From CG10-46-32 sp964606465 (GTDB lineage: Bacteria > Patescibacteriota > Patescibacteriia > UBA2169), in assembly GCA_964606465.1 (NCBI GenBank), contig CAZSGI010000016.1, positions 1 through 14,026 of the forward strand: a stretch of 14,026 bases of DNA, in the 5' to 3' direction. The translations under genes and the position numbers were made by a program. The notes under the pieces are model-generated. The model searched no databases, had not been told where the DNA came from, and saw only the letters and a list, made by a program, of their open reading frames with translations. Positions 5,349-11,423 of this stretch are shown here, piece by piece. Every line of letters begins with the position of its first letter. The stretch's first letter is position 1.

Positions 5349-5435
5349 TGGTGGGCCGGGAGGGATTCGAACCCCCGTAGGCATAAAGCCATCTGATTTA
5401 CAGTCAGACCTCGTTGACCGCTTGAGTACCGACCC
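5349..5435 (-). tRNA. tRNA-Tyr (anticodon GTA)
   Basis: Acceptor GGGTCGG pairs with CCGGCCC (one T-G pair). The anticodon stem TCTGA/TCAGA holds loop CTGTAAA, giving GTA. A long variable arm (class II tRNA), the T arm GGGGG TTCGAAT CCCTC, discriminator A and an encoded CCA follow. The 87-nt length fits tRNA-Tyr. Its promoter begins right at the nth stop codon. Confidence 0.97.
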
Positions 5436-5445
5436 GCGTGAAAAC

Positions 5446-5474
5446 ACCATACCAAAAAATACCTTAAAATGCAA
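5446..5474 (-). promoter_or_regulatory. Promoter of tRNA-Tyr
   Basis: TTGCAT (5469-5474), a 17-bp spacer ending in TGG, and TATGGT (5446-5451) on the minus strand form an extended -10 promoter placed 10 nt before the mature tRNA. Its -35 begins one base after the nth stop codon, showing how tightly the region is packed. Confidence 0.65.
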
Positions 5475-5475
5475 G

Positions 5476-6144
5476 CTATCTCGCCCGCGGCCAAGTGGAT
5501 GCGGCCTTGGGATACAGTTTTGACAGCGGATGGTTTTCGCACGAATGACGGTGCGCCGGGCAGATTTGGCGGCCGTACTCAATCATGCGGTAGGTCCAGT
5601 TGAACCACTCTCTCTTGGGAAGAATCTCCATCAAATCCTGTTCTATCTTTTTCGGATCCCGCGAATCAGTCAAATCAAACTTCAAGGCAAAGCGGCGCAC
5701 GTGCGTGTCAACCGCAATCCCGGAAACTTTGTTGAACGCGTTGCCAAGAATCACGTTCGCGGTTTTACGCGCAACGCCCGGAATCTTCAAGAGCTCTCCC
5801 ATGGTGCCCGGCACGCGGCCCTTGAAATCTTTTTTGACCATCCGCGCAGCCGCAATAATGTTCTTCGCCTTATTGCGGTAAAAGCCAGTTGATTTGATGT
5901 CCTGCTCAAATTGGCGCGCATCCGCCCGCGCGTAGTCATCAAGCTTCTTGTACTTCTTGAATAAATCGCGGGTCACGATGTTCACGCGCGTATCCGTGCA
6001 CTGCGCCGATAACACAACCGCGACCAGGAGCTCCCATGTGTTCCGAAACGTGAGCGCGATGCGCGCTCCGGGGAACAGGCGCTTGAGCGCGCGCGCCATA
6101 GCGTGGACGCGGTTTTTTCGTTCGGTCAGCTTTCTGGTTTGCAT
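5476..6144 (-). CDS. nth: Endonuclease III (DNA glycosylase/AP lyase) with altered Fe-S motif
   Basis: The 222-residue base-excision repair enzyme removes oxidised pyrimidines and nicks AP sites. LLSAQCTDT-like VVLSAQCTDTRVN is near 43-55. The helix-hairpin-helix LLKIPGVARKTANVIL is at 118-133 with catalytic Lys127, and VDTHVRRFA gives catalytic Asp146. The family usually ends in a four-cysteine [4Fe-4S] loop (C-x6-C-x2-C-x5-C). Here Cys195 and Cys202 are present, but the third and fourth positions are His205 (CAT) and Tyr211 (TAT). The cluster is therefore probably lost or weakened. The surrounding sequence (CENHPLSKLYP) is otherwise that of the family. The start at 6144 follows TATGCT by 6 nt (leaderless) and matches the family N-terminus; longer frames do not. 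Confidence 0.93.
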   Translation of the reverse strand: MQTRKLTERKNRVHAMARALKRLFPGARIALTFRNTWELLVAVVLSAQCTDTRVNIVTRDLFKKYKKLDDYARADARQFEQDIKSTGFYRNKAKNIIAAARMVKKDFKGRVPGTMGELLKIPGVARKTANVILGNAFNKVSGIAVDTHVRRFALKFDLTDSRDPKKIEQDLMEILPKREWFNWTYRMIEYGRQICPAHRHSCENHPLSKLYPKAASTWPRAR

Positions 6145-6150
6145 ACTGCC

Positions 6151-6179
6151 AGCATACCACCGTCCGAAGCAATCAAAAA
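6151..6179 (-). promoter_or_regulatory. Extended -10 promoter of nth
   Basis: TGGTATGCT (hexamer at 6151-6156) lies 6 nt before the ATG. The -35 position, 17 bp upstream, is TTTTTG (6174-6179), which is also the T-run of the upstream DUF378 terminator. The -35 is weak, so the extended -10 probably carries the promoter. Confidence 0.5.
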
Positions 6180-6208
6180 GACCCGCCCAAAAAAAGCGGA
6201 TCTTTTTT
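6175..6208. terminator. Bidirectional-looking intrinsic terminator after the DUF378 gene
   Basis: On the minus strand AGATCCGC (6203-6196) and GCGGGTCT (6186-6179) pair over 8 positions (one T-G), followed by TTTTTG. An A-run on the other side lets it work in the plus direction too. It ends the DUF378 transcript and merges into the nth promoter. Confidence 0.75.
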
Positions 6209-6232
6209 GCGTATCGATACGAAGTAGAAAAA

Positions 6233-6445
6233 CTACGAGCAGAGCTTGCAATCTTTTTTGTGGGTGAAGAGCAGCAAGAGGCCGGAAAGGCCAACCAAGA
6301 CGTAGATCACCTTGGAGACCGCGGCTTCCATACCCCCGAACAGTTGGCCCACCTCCCAGCCGGTAAGCGCAAGAATTCCCCAGTTGAGAGCGCCGATGAC
6401 CACCAGGAGGTACGCAACCATGTGGAGTGCCTTCATGTTTTTCAT
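6233..6445 (-). CDS. DUF378 family small membrane protein
   Basis: The 70-residue protein has two hydrophobic segments (about 8-28 and 43-61). It carries the family hallmarks ALHMVAYLLVVIGALNWGIL and VIYVLVGLSGLLLLF, and a polar tail with CKLC. The family's function is unknown; members sit in the cytoplasmic membrane. The start at 6445 (MKNMKALHM) is chosen from family length; an ATG three codons later is also possible, and longer in-frame starts would put polar residues ahead of the first membrane helix. No Shine-Dalgarno is seen in the A-rich leader. A promoter at 6483-6511 and a terminator at 6175-6208 make it a single-gene unit. Confidence 0.85.
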   Translation of the reverse strand: MKNMKALHMVAYLLVVIGALNWGILALTGWEVGQLFGGMEAAVSKVIYVLVGLSGLLLLFTHKKDCKLCS

Positions 6446-6482
6446 GTTGTTATTTTGTTTGATAAAAAGCTCGACCGTACGT

Positions 6483-6511
6483 AGTATACCACATTTTTTG
6501 ACGAAACGCAA
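6483..6511 (-). promoter_or_regulatory. Promoter of the DUF378 gene
   Basis: TTGCGT (6506-6511), a 17-bp spacer ending in TGG and TATACT (6483-6488) on the minus strand. The expected leader is about 30 nt. A TTGACA six bp further upstream has too long a spacer. Confidence 0.6.
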
Positions 6512-6531
6512 TGTCAAGTCAAAAACTGTGG

Positions 6532-6549
6532 AAAAATGGCCCCCCGCCA
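6532..6549 (-). terminator. Possible short terminator after tRNA-Thr(GGT)
   Basis: On the minus strand TGGC-GGGGG-GCCA is followed by TTTTT, 20 nt beyond the tRNA CCA end. The stem has only 4 bp, so the call is weak. Confidence 0.35.
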
Positions 6550-6569
6550 GAAACCCGAAAAATGAGGGG

Positions 6570-6886
6570 TGGAGCCGTTGGCCGGGATTGAACCGGCGAC
6601 CTACTCCTTCATGCGTACCTCCACTTCGCGCAATGGCTTATAAGAGGATTAGACTGTATATTGGGCATGCCTTTCGGGTTAGCCCCCCTTGTCAGTCGTT
6701 CGCCCGCCGAGACCACCCACTTGTCCGCTTCGCGGACTCGCGGGGACCCGGAATCGGCGGGACGGTCTTACCCCGCTTCTCTCGAGGGATGGGGCTTTAA
6801 CCGTTATTCGGGATGCATTGTTGTATTTCTACAACAATGGGCAATTAATTACCATGGAGTTGCTCTACCAGCTGAGCTACAACGGC
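6570..6886 (-). tRNA. tRNA-Thr (anticodon GGT) interrupted by a 241-nt intron
   Basis: The 5' exon is 6851-6886 and the 3' exon 6570-6609. Joined, they give acceptor GCCGTTG/CAACGGC, D stem GCTC/GAGC, and anticodon stem ACTCC/GGAGT around loop ATGGTAA, which means anticodon GGT. The variable region is AGGTC and the T arm GCCGG TTCAATC CCGGC. Discriminator T and an encoded CCA complete a 76-nt molecule. The body closely matches tRNA-Thr(TGT) at 2366-2442. The break falls between U36 and A37. The first 10 nt overlap the end of the endonuclease gene upstream, whose TAG stop is tRNA bases 8-10. RNase P cleavage would therefore also trim the tail of that mRNA. Splicing is required before the tRNA can fold and decode ACC and ACU codons. 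Confidence 0.93.
6610..6850 (-). ncRNA. Group I self-splicing intron in the tRNA-Thr(GGT) anticodon loop
   Basis: The 5' exon ends in U and the intron ends in G, as group I introns require. Intron numbering: P1 pairs exon GGU with GCC (9-11), giving the U-G pair at the splice site; P2 is a perfect 9-bp hairpin (12-20/27-35). P4 ACGGU/ACCGU (47-51/85-89) and P5 GCCCC/GGGGU (56-60/77-81) flank the hallmark AAGACCGUC. P6 CCCGCCGA/UCGGCGGG (90-97/141-148) carries an extension with a GUCCGC/GCGGAC hairpin. P7 is GACUG/CAGUC (154-158/195-199). P3 (35-41/163-169, one mismatch) and P8 are the least certain. A P9-like hairpin precedes the terminal G. The start AAUUAAUUG and the layout resemble the small cyanobacterial tRNA-Leu intron. 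It has no internal ORF. Confidence 0.87.
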
Positions 6887-7488
6887 GCGTGTGCGGGCTC
6901 TGTTATTTGTTTCATCAAAATATTTTTTAATTTTATGTTCCCGTAGTATACCGTCAGCACCCCGTATTTGCTCTTTTTTCGGTATGTGCCCATAGATCCG
7001 CTCACGGAAACCATTGGTTTGTAAAATTGCTCTTTTTGAATCCCGAGAGTTTTTGACCAAAAACTGATTGCTTCCTGTATATCAATATCTGTAAATAAAT
7101 GCAAGTGAAACCGCAAATCCTCCTTTTTTATGCCAAAAAATTTAATGAGAAAATATATAAATGCTTTGAGTAACGCCGGATCAGAATTACCGACCCGAAT
7201 CGTATTATGATTAGCTTTATTGCCTTCTCCCCAATAAATCCCTATACCAAGACCGTAGAGCATTGCCTCGTGTATAGTGCGAGGATGATATATGGCGAAT
7301 GGGTCTCCTCTTGGGTGATATTTTCTGTATATTGCTTCACTAATATTTCGCTTTGGAATACGGTGCTTATTCAGCCAATAATTAATCTTACTAGGCGAAC
7401 AATCCAAGAACCGCGCAATTTCGGCTGAAGACTTATTTTCTTTCAGATACAGCCGCTCAAGCTTCTGTTTTTTCAACTGGTTTGACAT
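6877..7488 (-). CDS. LAGLIDADG-type homing endonuclease, free-standing, next to the intron-bearing tRNA
   Basis: The 203-residue protein has an N-terminal helix-turn-helix (about 8-42: ERLYLKENKSSAEIARFLDC, then SPSKINYWLNKHRIPKR). A single LAGLIDADG-like helix follows, LYGLGIGIYWGEG (77-89), where the acidic residue near the end would bind the metal. Next comes NTIRVGNSDPALLKAFIYFL, the usual beta-beta-alpha continuation. One motif per chain implies a homodimer. The gene lies outside the intron, directly upstream of tRNA-Thr(GGT) on the same strand; its last codons and stop lie in the tRNA acceptor stem. It is visibly richer in A and T than the adjacent cluster, a sign of transfer. The start ATG at 7488 follows TATACT by 9 nt, so translation is probably leaderless. 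The target site is unknown. Confidence 0.78.
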   Translation of the reverse strand: MSNQLKKQKLERLYLKENKSSAEIARFLDCSPSKINYWLNKHRIPKRNISEAIYRKYHPRGDPFAIYHPRTIHEAMLYGLGIGIYWGEGNKANHNTIRVGNSDPALLKAFIYFLIKFFGIKKEDLRFHLHLFTDIDIQEAISFWSKTLGIQKEQFYKPMVSVSGSMGTYRKKSKYGVLTVYYGNIKLKNILMKQITEPAHAPL

Positions 7489-7497
7489 ACTACTACC

Positions 7498-7526
7498 AGT
7501 ATATCAAACCAAACACTTTTGGTAAA
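7498..7526 (-). promoter_or_regulatory. Promoter of the endonuclease-tRNA-Thr(GGT) unit
   Basis: TTTACC (7521-7526), a 17-bp spacer ending in TGA and TATACT (7498-7503) on the minus strand. The palindrome ACCAAA-AGTG-TTTGGT (within 7508-7523) overlaps the -35 and the spacer and could be an operator. No terminator separates this from the TPR gene upstream, so read-through from the long cluster is also possible. A second TATACT inside the endonuclease gene near 6946-6951 might be an extra tRNA promoter. Confidence 0.5.
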
Positions 7527-7553
7527 GTAATTCCTTGTGGAAATAATGGTCTC

Positions 7554-8435
7554 CTACTTCAACTTCTTCACCTTCTTCTCAAACTCCGCGATGCGGCCGT
7601 GGTCGGGGTTGGTCTTTTTGATTTTCTCGAGCACCTCCTGCGCGAGCGGCTTGTTCCTCAAAAGCACCGACACCGTGAACAGCCGATCGAGCAGCTTGGG
7701 GTTGTTGGGCTCAAGCGCCTGCGCCTTCTGGAGGCTCGAGAGCGCCTTTTCCGGATCGTTCAGGCGCAGGTAGACCTCGGCGAGATCCATGTGGTAGCGT
7801 ACCACCTCGTTGTCAATGGAGAGCGCGTGCAGCAGGTGGTCCTTGGCTTCGGGAAGCTTGCCATGGGCCTCCAGCACCGCGGCGAGCGAGGCAAACCCGC
7901 GGGCCTCCTGCGGCCACTGCCGCGTGTAGTACTCAAACGTCTCCAGCGCCTGCTCGAACTCCCCCATCGCCAAGTAGGTGTCCCCCAGCCCCTGGTACGC
8001 GTCCGTGGATTCGGGGTCAACTTTGATGGCAGAGAGGTACTTTGCTTCGGCGTTCGCGAACTTGCCCGCGCGAGCGAGCTCTTCGGCTTCGGCGACGAGC
8101 TCGCGCACCTTGGTCTGCGCCTTTTTGCTGGAATCCGGAAGCCCCCCCTGGAATCGGTACGTGCGCTCAAGCTTTCGGACGCGCTCCATGGCGGATGAGA
8201 AGAGGGCGCGCACCCCTCTCTGGCCGGGCGCGATTGCCGCGGCCAAAAACTTGAACAACCCCTCCGCCTTGCGCAAGAGTCGGTGTTCTAGGAGCGACGC
8301 CTTGAGCACCGCGTCCCGCTCCTCGGGAATTTGGGAAACGTCCAACGCTGCCGCCTTCGTGAGGTGCCGCGAGGCGATGGCGAGTATCGTGCCCATGCTC
8401 GCGATGACGATGACGAGTGGGATGATGGTCAGCAT
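7554..8435 (-). CDS. Membrane-anchored tetratricopeptide repeat protein
   Basis: The 293-residue protein starts with one hydrophobic segment, MLTIIPLVIVIASMGTILAI, then a charged helical linker (about 22-110). At least four TPR units follow from about residue 118. Examples are AEAKYLSAIKVDPESTDAYQ, GLGDTYLAMGEFEQALETFE and DLAEVYLRLNDPEKALSSLQ, with the usual G/A-Y-L-G and P positions. TPRs form a helical scaffold for binding partner proteins. The single N-terminal anchor suggests the repeats face the cytoplasm or outside; the sequence does not decide. The tail is Lys-rich (EFEKKVKKLK). It is the last gene of the aspS-scp-tpiA cluster, 50 nt after tpiA, with no good Shine-Dalgarno. The specific role is unknown; a cell-envelope scaffold is a guess from the neighbouring carboxypeptidase. 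Confidence 0.82.
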   Translation of the reverse strand: MLTIIPLVIVIASMGTILAIASRHLTKAAALDVSQIPEERDAVLKASLLEHRLLRKAEGLFKFLAAAIAPGQRGVRALFSSAMERVRKLERTYRFQGGLPDSSKKAQTKVRELVAEAEELARAGKFANAEAKYLSAIKVDPESTDAYQGLGDTYLAMGEFEQALETFEYYTRQWPQEARGFASLAAVLEAHGKLPEAKDHLLHALSIDNEVVRYHMDLAEVYLRLNDPEKALSSLQKAQALEPNNPKLLDRLFTVSVLLRNKPLAQEVLEKIKKTNPDHGRIAEFEKKVKKLK

Positions 8436-8485
8436 ACTACGCTTTCATGAACAATCTTTGAAGCTCCGTGAGAGACCCGGCGGCA

Positions 8486-9274
8486 TCAGCCGCGAGAAGC
8501 CTTTATTGCTCCGGCGACCACGGCGGAAAACACCGTCGCGTCCAGAGACGCCGTTCCCACGAGCACGCCGGCAACCGAACGCTCCCGCACGTAGCGGCTC
8601 ACGTTCTCCGGATCAACGCTCCCACCATAGATGATTTTCACGTGTTCGTCAACCACCTTGGGGGTAAACAGGTCGCCGAGCGCTTGCCCGATGACCTGGT
8701 GCGTGTGCTCGATTTCGTTGGGATCAACGTCCTGGCCCGAACCGATGACCCACACGGGCTCGTACGCAACCACGAGCCGGTGCGCATCGGTGAGCCACAG
8801 ACCGCCGAGCGCCTGGTGGAGCTGGCGCAAGAGCACCACCTCTTTCTGACCCTCGGCCCGCTCGTCAAACTGCTCGCCCACGCACAGCACGGGCCGCAGG
8901 CCGAGCGAGAGCAGGAGTCGAATTTTTTTGTGGATCGCCTCACCATCTTCTCCGAGGTGCTCCCTGCGTTCGGAGTGGCCCACGATAACCGTGGTTACCC
9001 CGTACGCCGCGAGAGAAGAGGGGGAAACCTCCCCGGTGAACGCGCCCTGTTCCTCCCAGAAGCAATCCTGCGCGCCGAGCGCCACGCCACTCCCTTCGAT
9101 TACGTCGCGGACCGCCGCAAGCTCGGTAAACGAAGGGCACAGCACCACGTCCGCGCCCTTGAACTTTGTGGACGCTTTTTTGACTTTTTTTGCCAACTCC
9201 AACGCCTCGCTCGGTGAGCGCTTCATCTTCCAGTTTGCGATGACGAGCGGCTGTTTTTGGTTACTCCCATGCAT
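8486..9274 (-). CDS. tpiA: Triosephosphate isomerase
   Basis: This 262-residue glycolytic enzyme interconverts dihydroxyacetone phosphate and glyceraldehyde 3-phosphate. Catalytic residues are all present: Lys16 in ANWKM, His100 in VGHSERR and Glu172 in VAYEPVWVIGSG (loop 6 begins here, with Val and Ser where Ala and Thr are more usual). The phosphate-binding IIYGGSVDPENV and GVLVGTASLDA follow. The length is normal, slightly over 250. The start ATG at 9274 overlaps the end of the carboxypeptidase gene by 14 nt in another frame, which points to translational coupling; GGGAA lies upstream of it. It has no promoter of its own that can be seen. Confidence 0.97.
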   Translation of the reverse strand: MHGSNQKQPLVIANWKMKRSPSEALELAKKVKKASTKFKGADVVLCPSFTELAAVRDVIEGSGVALGAQDCFWEEQGAFTGEVSPSSLAAYGVTTVIVGHSERREHLGEDGEAIHKKIRLLLSLGLRPVLCVGEQFDERAEGQKEVVLLRQLHQALGGLWLTDAHRLVVAYEPVWVIGSGQDVDPNEIEHTHQVIGQALGDLFTPKVVDEHVKIIYGGSVDPENVSRYVRERSVAGVLVGTASLDATVFSAVVAGAIKASRG

Positions 9275-10172
9275 AGGTGTTCCCGGCCCACACGGCCAAA
9301 TTTTTCGCGTCCTGCACCCGGTCCTCGTTGGTTTCGGAACCCAACGTAACGACGTAGATCATACGGCCACCGCGCGTCTCGACCGCGGCCGCGAGGTTGT
9401 AGCCTGATTCATCCAGATGTCCGGTTTTGCCGTACGCAACCGGCACGATTGAGCCCATGAGGTGGTTGGTGGTGAGCACGATCTTGCGCACGCCCTTCGG
9501 ATGCACGGTGATCGTGGCGCGGTGGGTGCCAATGATGCCGGTGATGGCCTCGTGCGTTCCCGCCTCGGCGAGCAGCTTGACGACATCACGCGCTGTGCTC
9601 ACGTTCTCGGGCGCAAGCCCGCTGGGTTCGGTAAATACGGTATCCCGCATACCGATGTCCCGAGCTTTCTGATTCATGCGCTCCACGAACGCGCCGAGGT
9701 CGGAGTTGGTAGCGCGCGCCAAGGTTATTGTCGCATTATTGGCGCTCCCGAGCAAGCTCGCGACCAGAAAATCGCGCAACTTTGCAGATTCGCCCGGCCG
9801 GATGAACTCCTCGGCACCCGCGCGGTCGTCAGACGCTTCCATGGCAAACAGCGCTTCCAGGTTCGGCTTGTCGTCCAAAAACACGAGCGCTGCGGCGAGC
9901 TTGGCGATGCTCGCGATGGGCCGCCTCTCCCCTGCGTTCTTTTCAAAGAGCACGGCTCCGGAGGAGGCGTCAACCACGATCGCGCTCTTGGCGCTCATGC
10001 GCGGGCCCAATGAAGCGATGTCAACCTTGACCGGCGGCGGGGGAGCATCCGCGATTGAGAGCAGGCGATCGGCGCGCACGCCGCCGCCGGAAACGTACGC
10101 GCCGCGCTCTGCAATCGGAAACGCGCTCCAGAGCAGGCTTGCGATGGCTGCGACCACGCTCAAAAACGACAT
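9261..10172 (-). CDS. D-alanyl-D-alanine carboxypeptidase, serine peptidase S11 family
   Basis: This 303-residue penicillin-binding-protein-type enzyme trims the terminal D-Ala from peptidoglycan peptides outside the membrane. An N-terminal hydrophobic segment (MSFLSVVAAIASLLWSAFPI) serves as signal or anchor. The three active-site motifs are in order: S88-I-A-K91 in PIASIAKL, S143-A-N145 in GSANNA, and K249-T-G251 in YGKTGHLDESGYNL. There is no C-terminal PBP5-like beta domain or amphipathic anchor, so this is the compact form. Its start follows the scpB stop by one nt (TAG-C-ATG). GAGGAG, encoded by the glutamate tail of scpB, is its Shine-Dalgarno, so the two are likely coupled. Its end overlaps tpiA by 14 nt. 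Confidence 0.93.
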   Translation of the reverse strand: MSFLSVVAAIASLLWSAFPIAERGAYVSGGGVRADRLLSIADAPPPPVKVDIASLGPRMSAKSAIVVDASSGAVLFEKNAGERRPIASIAKLAAALVFLDDKPNLEALFAMEASDDRAGAEEFIRPGESAKLRDFLVASLLGSANNATITLARATNSDLGAFVERMNQKARDIGMRDTVFTEPSGLAPENVSTARDVVKLLAEAGTHEAITGIIGTHRATITVHPKGVRKIVLTTNHLMGSIVPVAYGKTGHLDESGYNLAAAVETRGGRMIYVVTLGSETNEDRVQDAKNLAVWAGNTYAWE

Positions 10173-10173
10173 G

Positions 10174-10725
10174 CTACTCCTCTTCCTCGGTTGATTTCAA
10201 CACCTCGTCCAGCGTCTCGTGCTTGGAAAGCTTCTCGTAGTCCGGCAGTTCGGCCACCGATGAAACCCCCAAAAACTTGATAAACTCGTGCGTAACCCGG
10301 TACGCGGGCAACGCCCCGTTCTTCTCGTCAAGCCGCTCAATGAGCCCGCGGATCAGGAGGTTGCGCAGAATCAATCCGCAGTTTACCCCCCGGATCTGCT
10401 CCAGCTCAGGCTTGGTAATCGGGCCGCGGTACGCGACAATAGTGAGTGTCTCCAGCGCCGGATCCGTGAGCTCGCCGGTTGTGTCTGATTTCAAAAACGA
10501 CTTGACGAGCTTTGCGTTGTCGGGGTGCGACACGAGCTGGTAGCGGTCGCCGGAAACCGCGAGCATCATGCCGCTCTGTTTCTTTTCGTCGTATGACTCT
10601 TTGAGTTCGGAGAGCGCTGCCGCAACCTCCCGCAATCTTGCGTCAGTGAACTTTTTCAATTGGCTCACTGAAACCGGCTGGCTTGAAACGAACAGCAGGC
10701 TTTCTATTTTTGATCTCAATGACAT
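10174..10725 (-). CDS. scpB: Segregation and condensation protein B (SMC partner)
   Basis: The 183-residue protein dimerises through winged-helix domains and binds ScpA and SMC to compact and segregate chromosomes. Seen: N-terminal SLRSKIESLLFVSSQPVSVS, the first winged helix, then ALETLTIVAYRGPITKPELE plus QIRGVN, the ScpB signature. The second winged helix contains LLIRGLIERLDE and ends with YRVTHEFIKFLGV. The tail is acidic (STEEEE). It begins one nt after the scpA stop (TAG-C-ATG) and ends one nt before the next gene, both junctions with the same seven bases. Confidence 0.95.
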   Translation of the reverse strand: MSLRSKIESLLFVSSQPVSVSQLKKFTDARLREVAAALSELKESYDEKKQSGMMLAVSGDRYQLVSHPDNAKLVKSFLKSDTTGELTDPALETLTIVAYRGPITKPELEQIRGVNCGLILRNLLIRGLIERLDEKNGALPAYRVTHEFIKFLGVSSVAELPDYEKLSKHETLDEVLKSTEEEE

Positions 10726-10726
10726 G

Positions 10727-11419
10727 CTACGTCCGTTGAATGACGATATCTTGCTTCGGCTCCTGGCTTGCTTCCACGTGGCACTGTTTGATGAGCTCCA
10801 GGAGCGCCAAAAAGCTCACCACAATCTCTGACTTGTCTTTAGCCGATTTCAAAAACTCGCGAAACCCAACCGCTTCGACGGACGAAAGCAACGCTTTGAG
10901 GTGCTGGATGCGCTCACCGATGGAAACCACGTGGCGCATGGTCCGCCGGGGAAGCTTGATGAACGTTTTCTCAAGCGCCGCGATGAGGGCAAGCAGCCGC
11001 TTGGCGAGCGTTCCGGATTCGAGCTTCGGCGGGGGCGAAAATTCAACGACAACGATCTTGAGCGACTGGCGGCTAAAACTAAAGCGCTTTTTGGCGATGA
11101 TTGCGCGGACGGCCTGGCTCGCATCGCGGTACACCTTGTACACCTTGAGCTGCTGCTCTAAGTAATCCGGATTCGCGTCCTCGGAGCACTTGGAGGGCAA
11201 CAGCACGTAGGACTTAATCAGCAGCAGACGCGAAGCCACCACCAAAAAATCAGCCAATTCGCTGGTTGCGAGGTTCTCGCCGAGCGCCTCCACGCGAGCA
11301 AGGTACTGGTCCGTGACGTGCGCCAAGGAAACCGTCGTGATATCAAGTTTTTCCTGTTCAATGAGCTCAAGGAGCAAAGACAACGGACCTTGGAAGCCTT
11401 CAGTTTTTATTTCGTACAT
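10727..11419 (-). CDS. scpA: Segregation and condensation protein A (kleisin)
   Basis: The 230-residue kleisin bridges SMC heads. The N-terminus YEIKTEGFQGPLSLLLELIE plus QEKLDITTVSLAHVTDQYL is the classic ScpA start, followed by ELADFLVVASRLLLIKSYVLLP. A winged helix with VVSFLALLELIKQCHVEASQ lies near the end. The start is placed at 11419 (MYEIK); an ATG three codons upstream lies inside the palindromic repeat at 11424-11469. No Shine-Dalgarno is visible because the repeat fills the upstream gap, so translation may depend on coupling or on the repeat's structure. Confidence 0.94.
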   Translation of the reverse strand: MYEIKTEGFQGPLSLLLELIEQEKLDITTVSLAHVTDQYLARVEALGENLATSELADFLVVASRLLLIKSYVLLPSKCSEDANPDYLEQQLKVYKVYRDASQAVRAIIAKKRFSFSRQSLKIVVVEFSPPPKLESGTLAKRLLALIAALEKTFIKLPRRTMRHVVSIGERIQHLKALLSSVEAVGFREFLKSAKDKSEIVVSFLALLELIKQCHVEASQEPKQDIVIQRT

Positions 11420-11423
11420 ACAT

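Noticed and set aside
5198..5380. Plus-strand open frame of 60 codons, with an internal GTG start preceded by AAGGAG, ending GREGFEPP
   Set aside because: The C-terminus is the antisense of tRNA-Tyr (the well-known false GREGFEPP type of translation), and the frame crosses two palindromes. No conserved protein feature is present.
6312..6800. Plus-strand open frame of 162 codons across the intron
   Set aside because: It reads through antisense tRNA exon and intron sequence; GWSRWPGLNRRPTPSC is the typical false translation of a tRNA 3' half.
6610..6850. Intron as an archaeal-type (bulge-helix-bulge) tRNA intron
   Set aside because: It is far longer than most, ends in G after a U-ending exon, and has group I pairings P4-P7 and AAGACCGUC; no bulge-helix-bulge is seen at the junctions.
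7482..8198. Plus-strand open frame of 238 codons over the TPR gene
   Set aside because: The translation is a Leu/Arg/Val-rich antisense of the TPR repeats; the minus strand has clear TPR motifs.
8468..9217. Plus-strand open frame of 249 codons over tpiA
   Set aside because: It is antisense to a complete triosephosphate isomerase with all catalytic residues.
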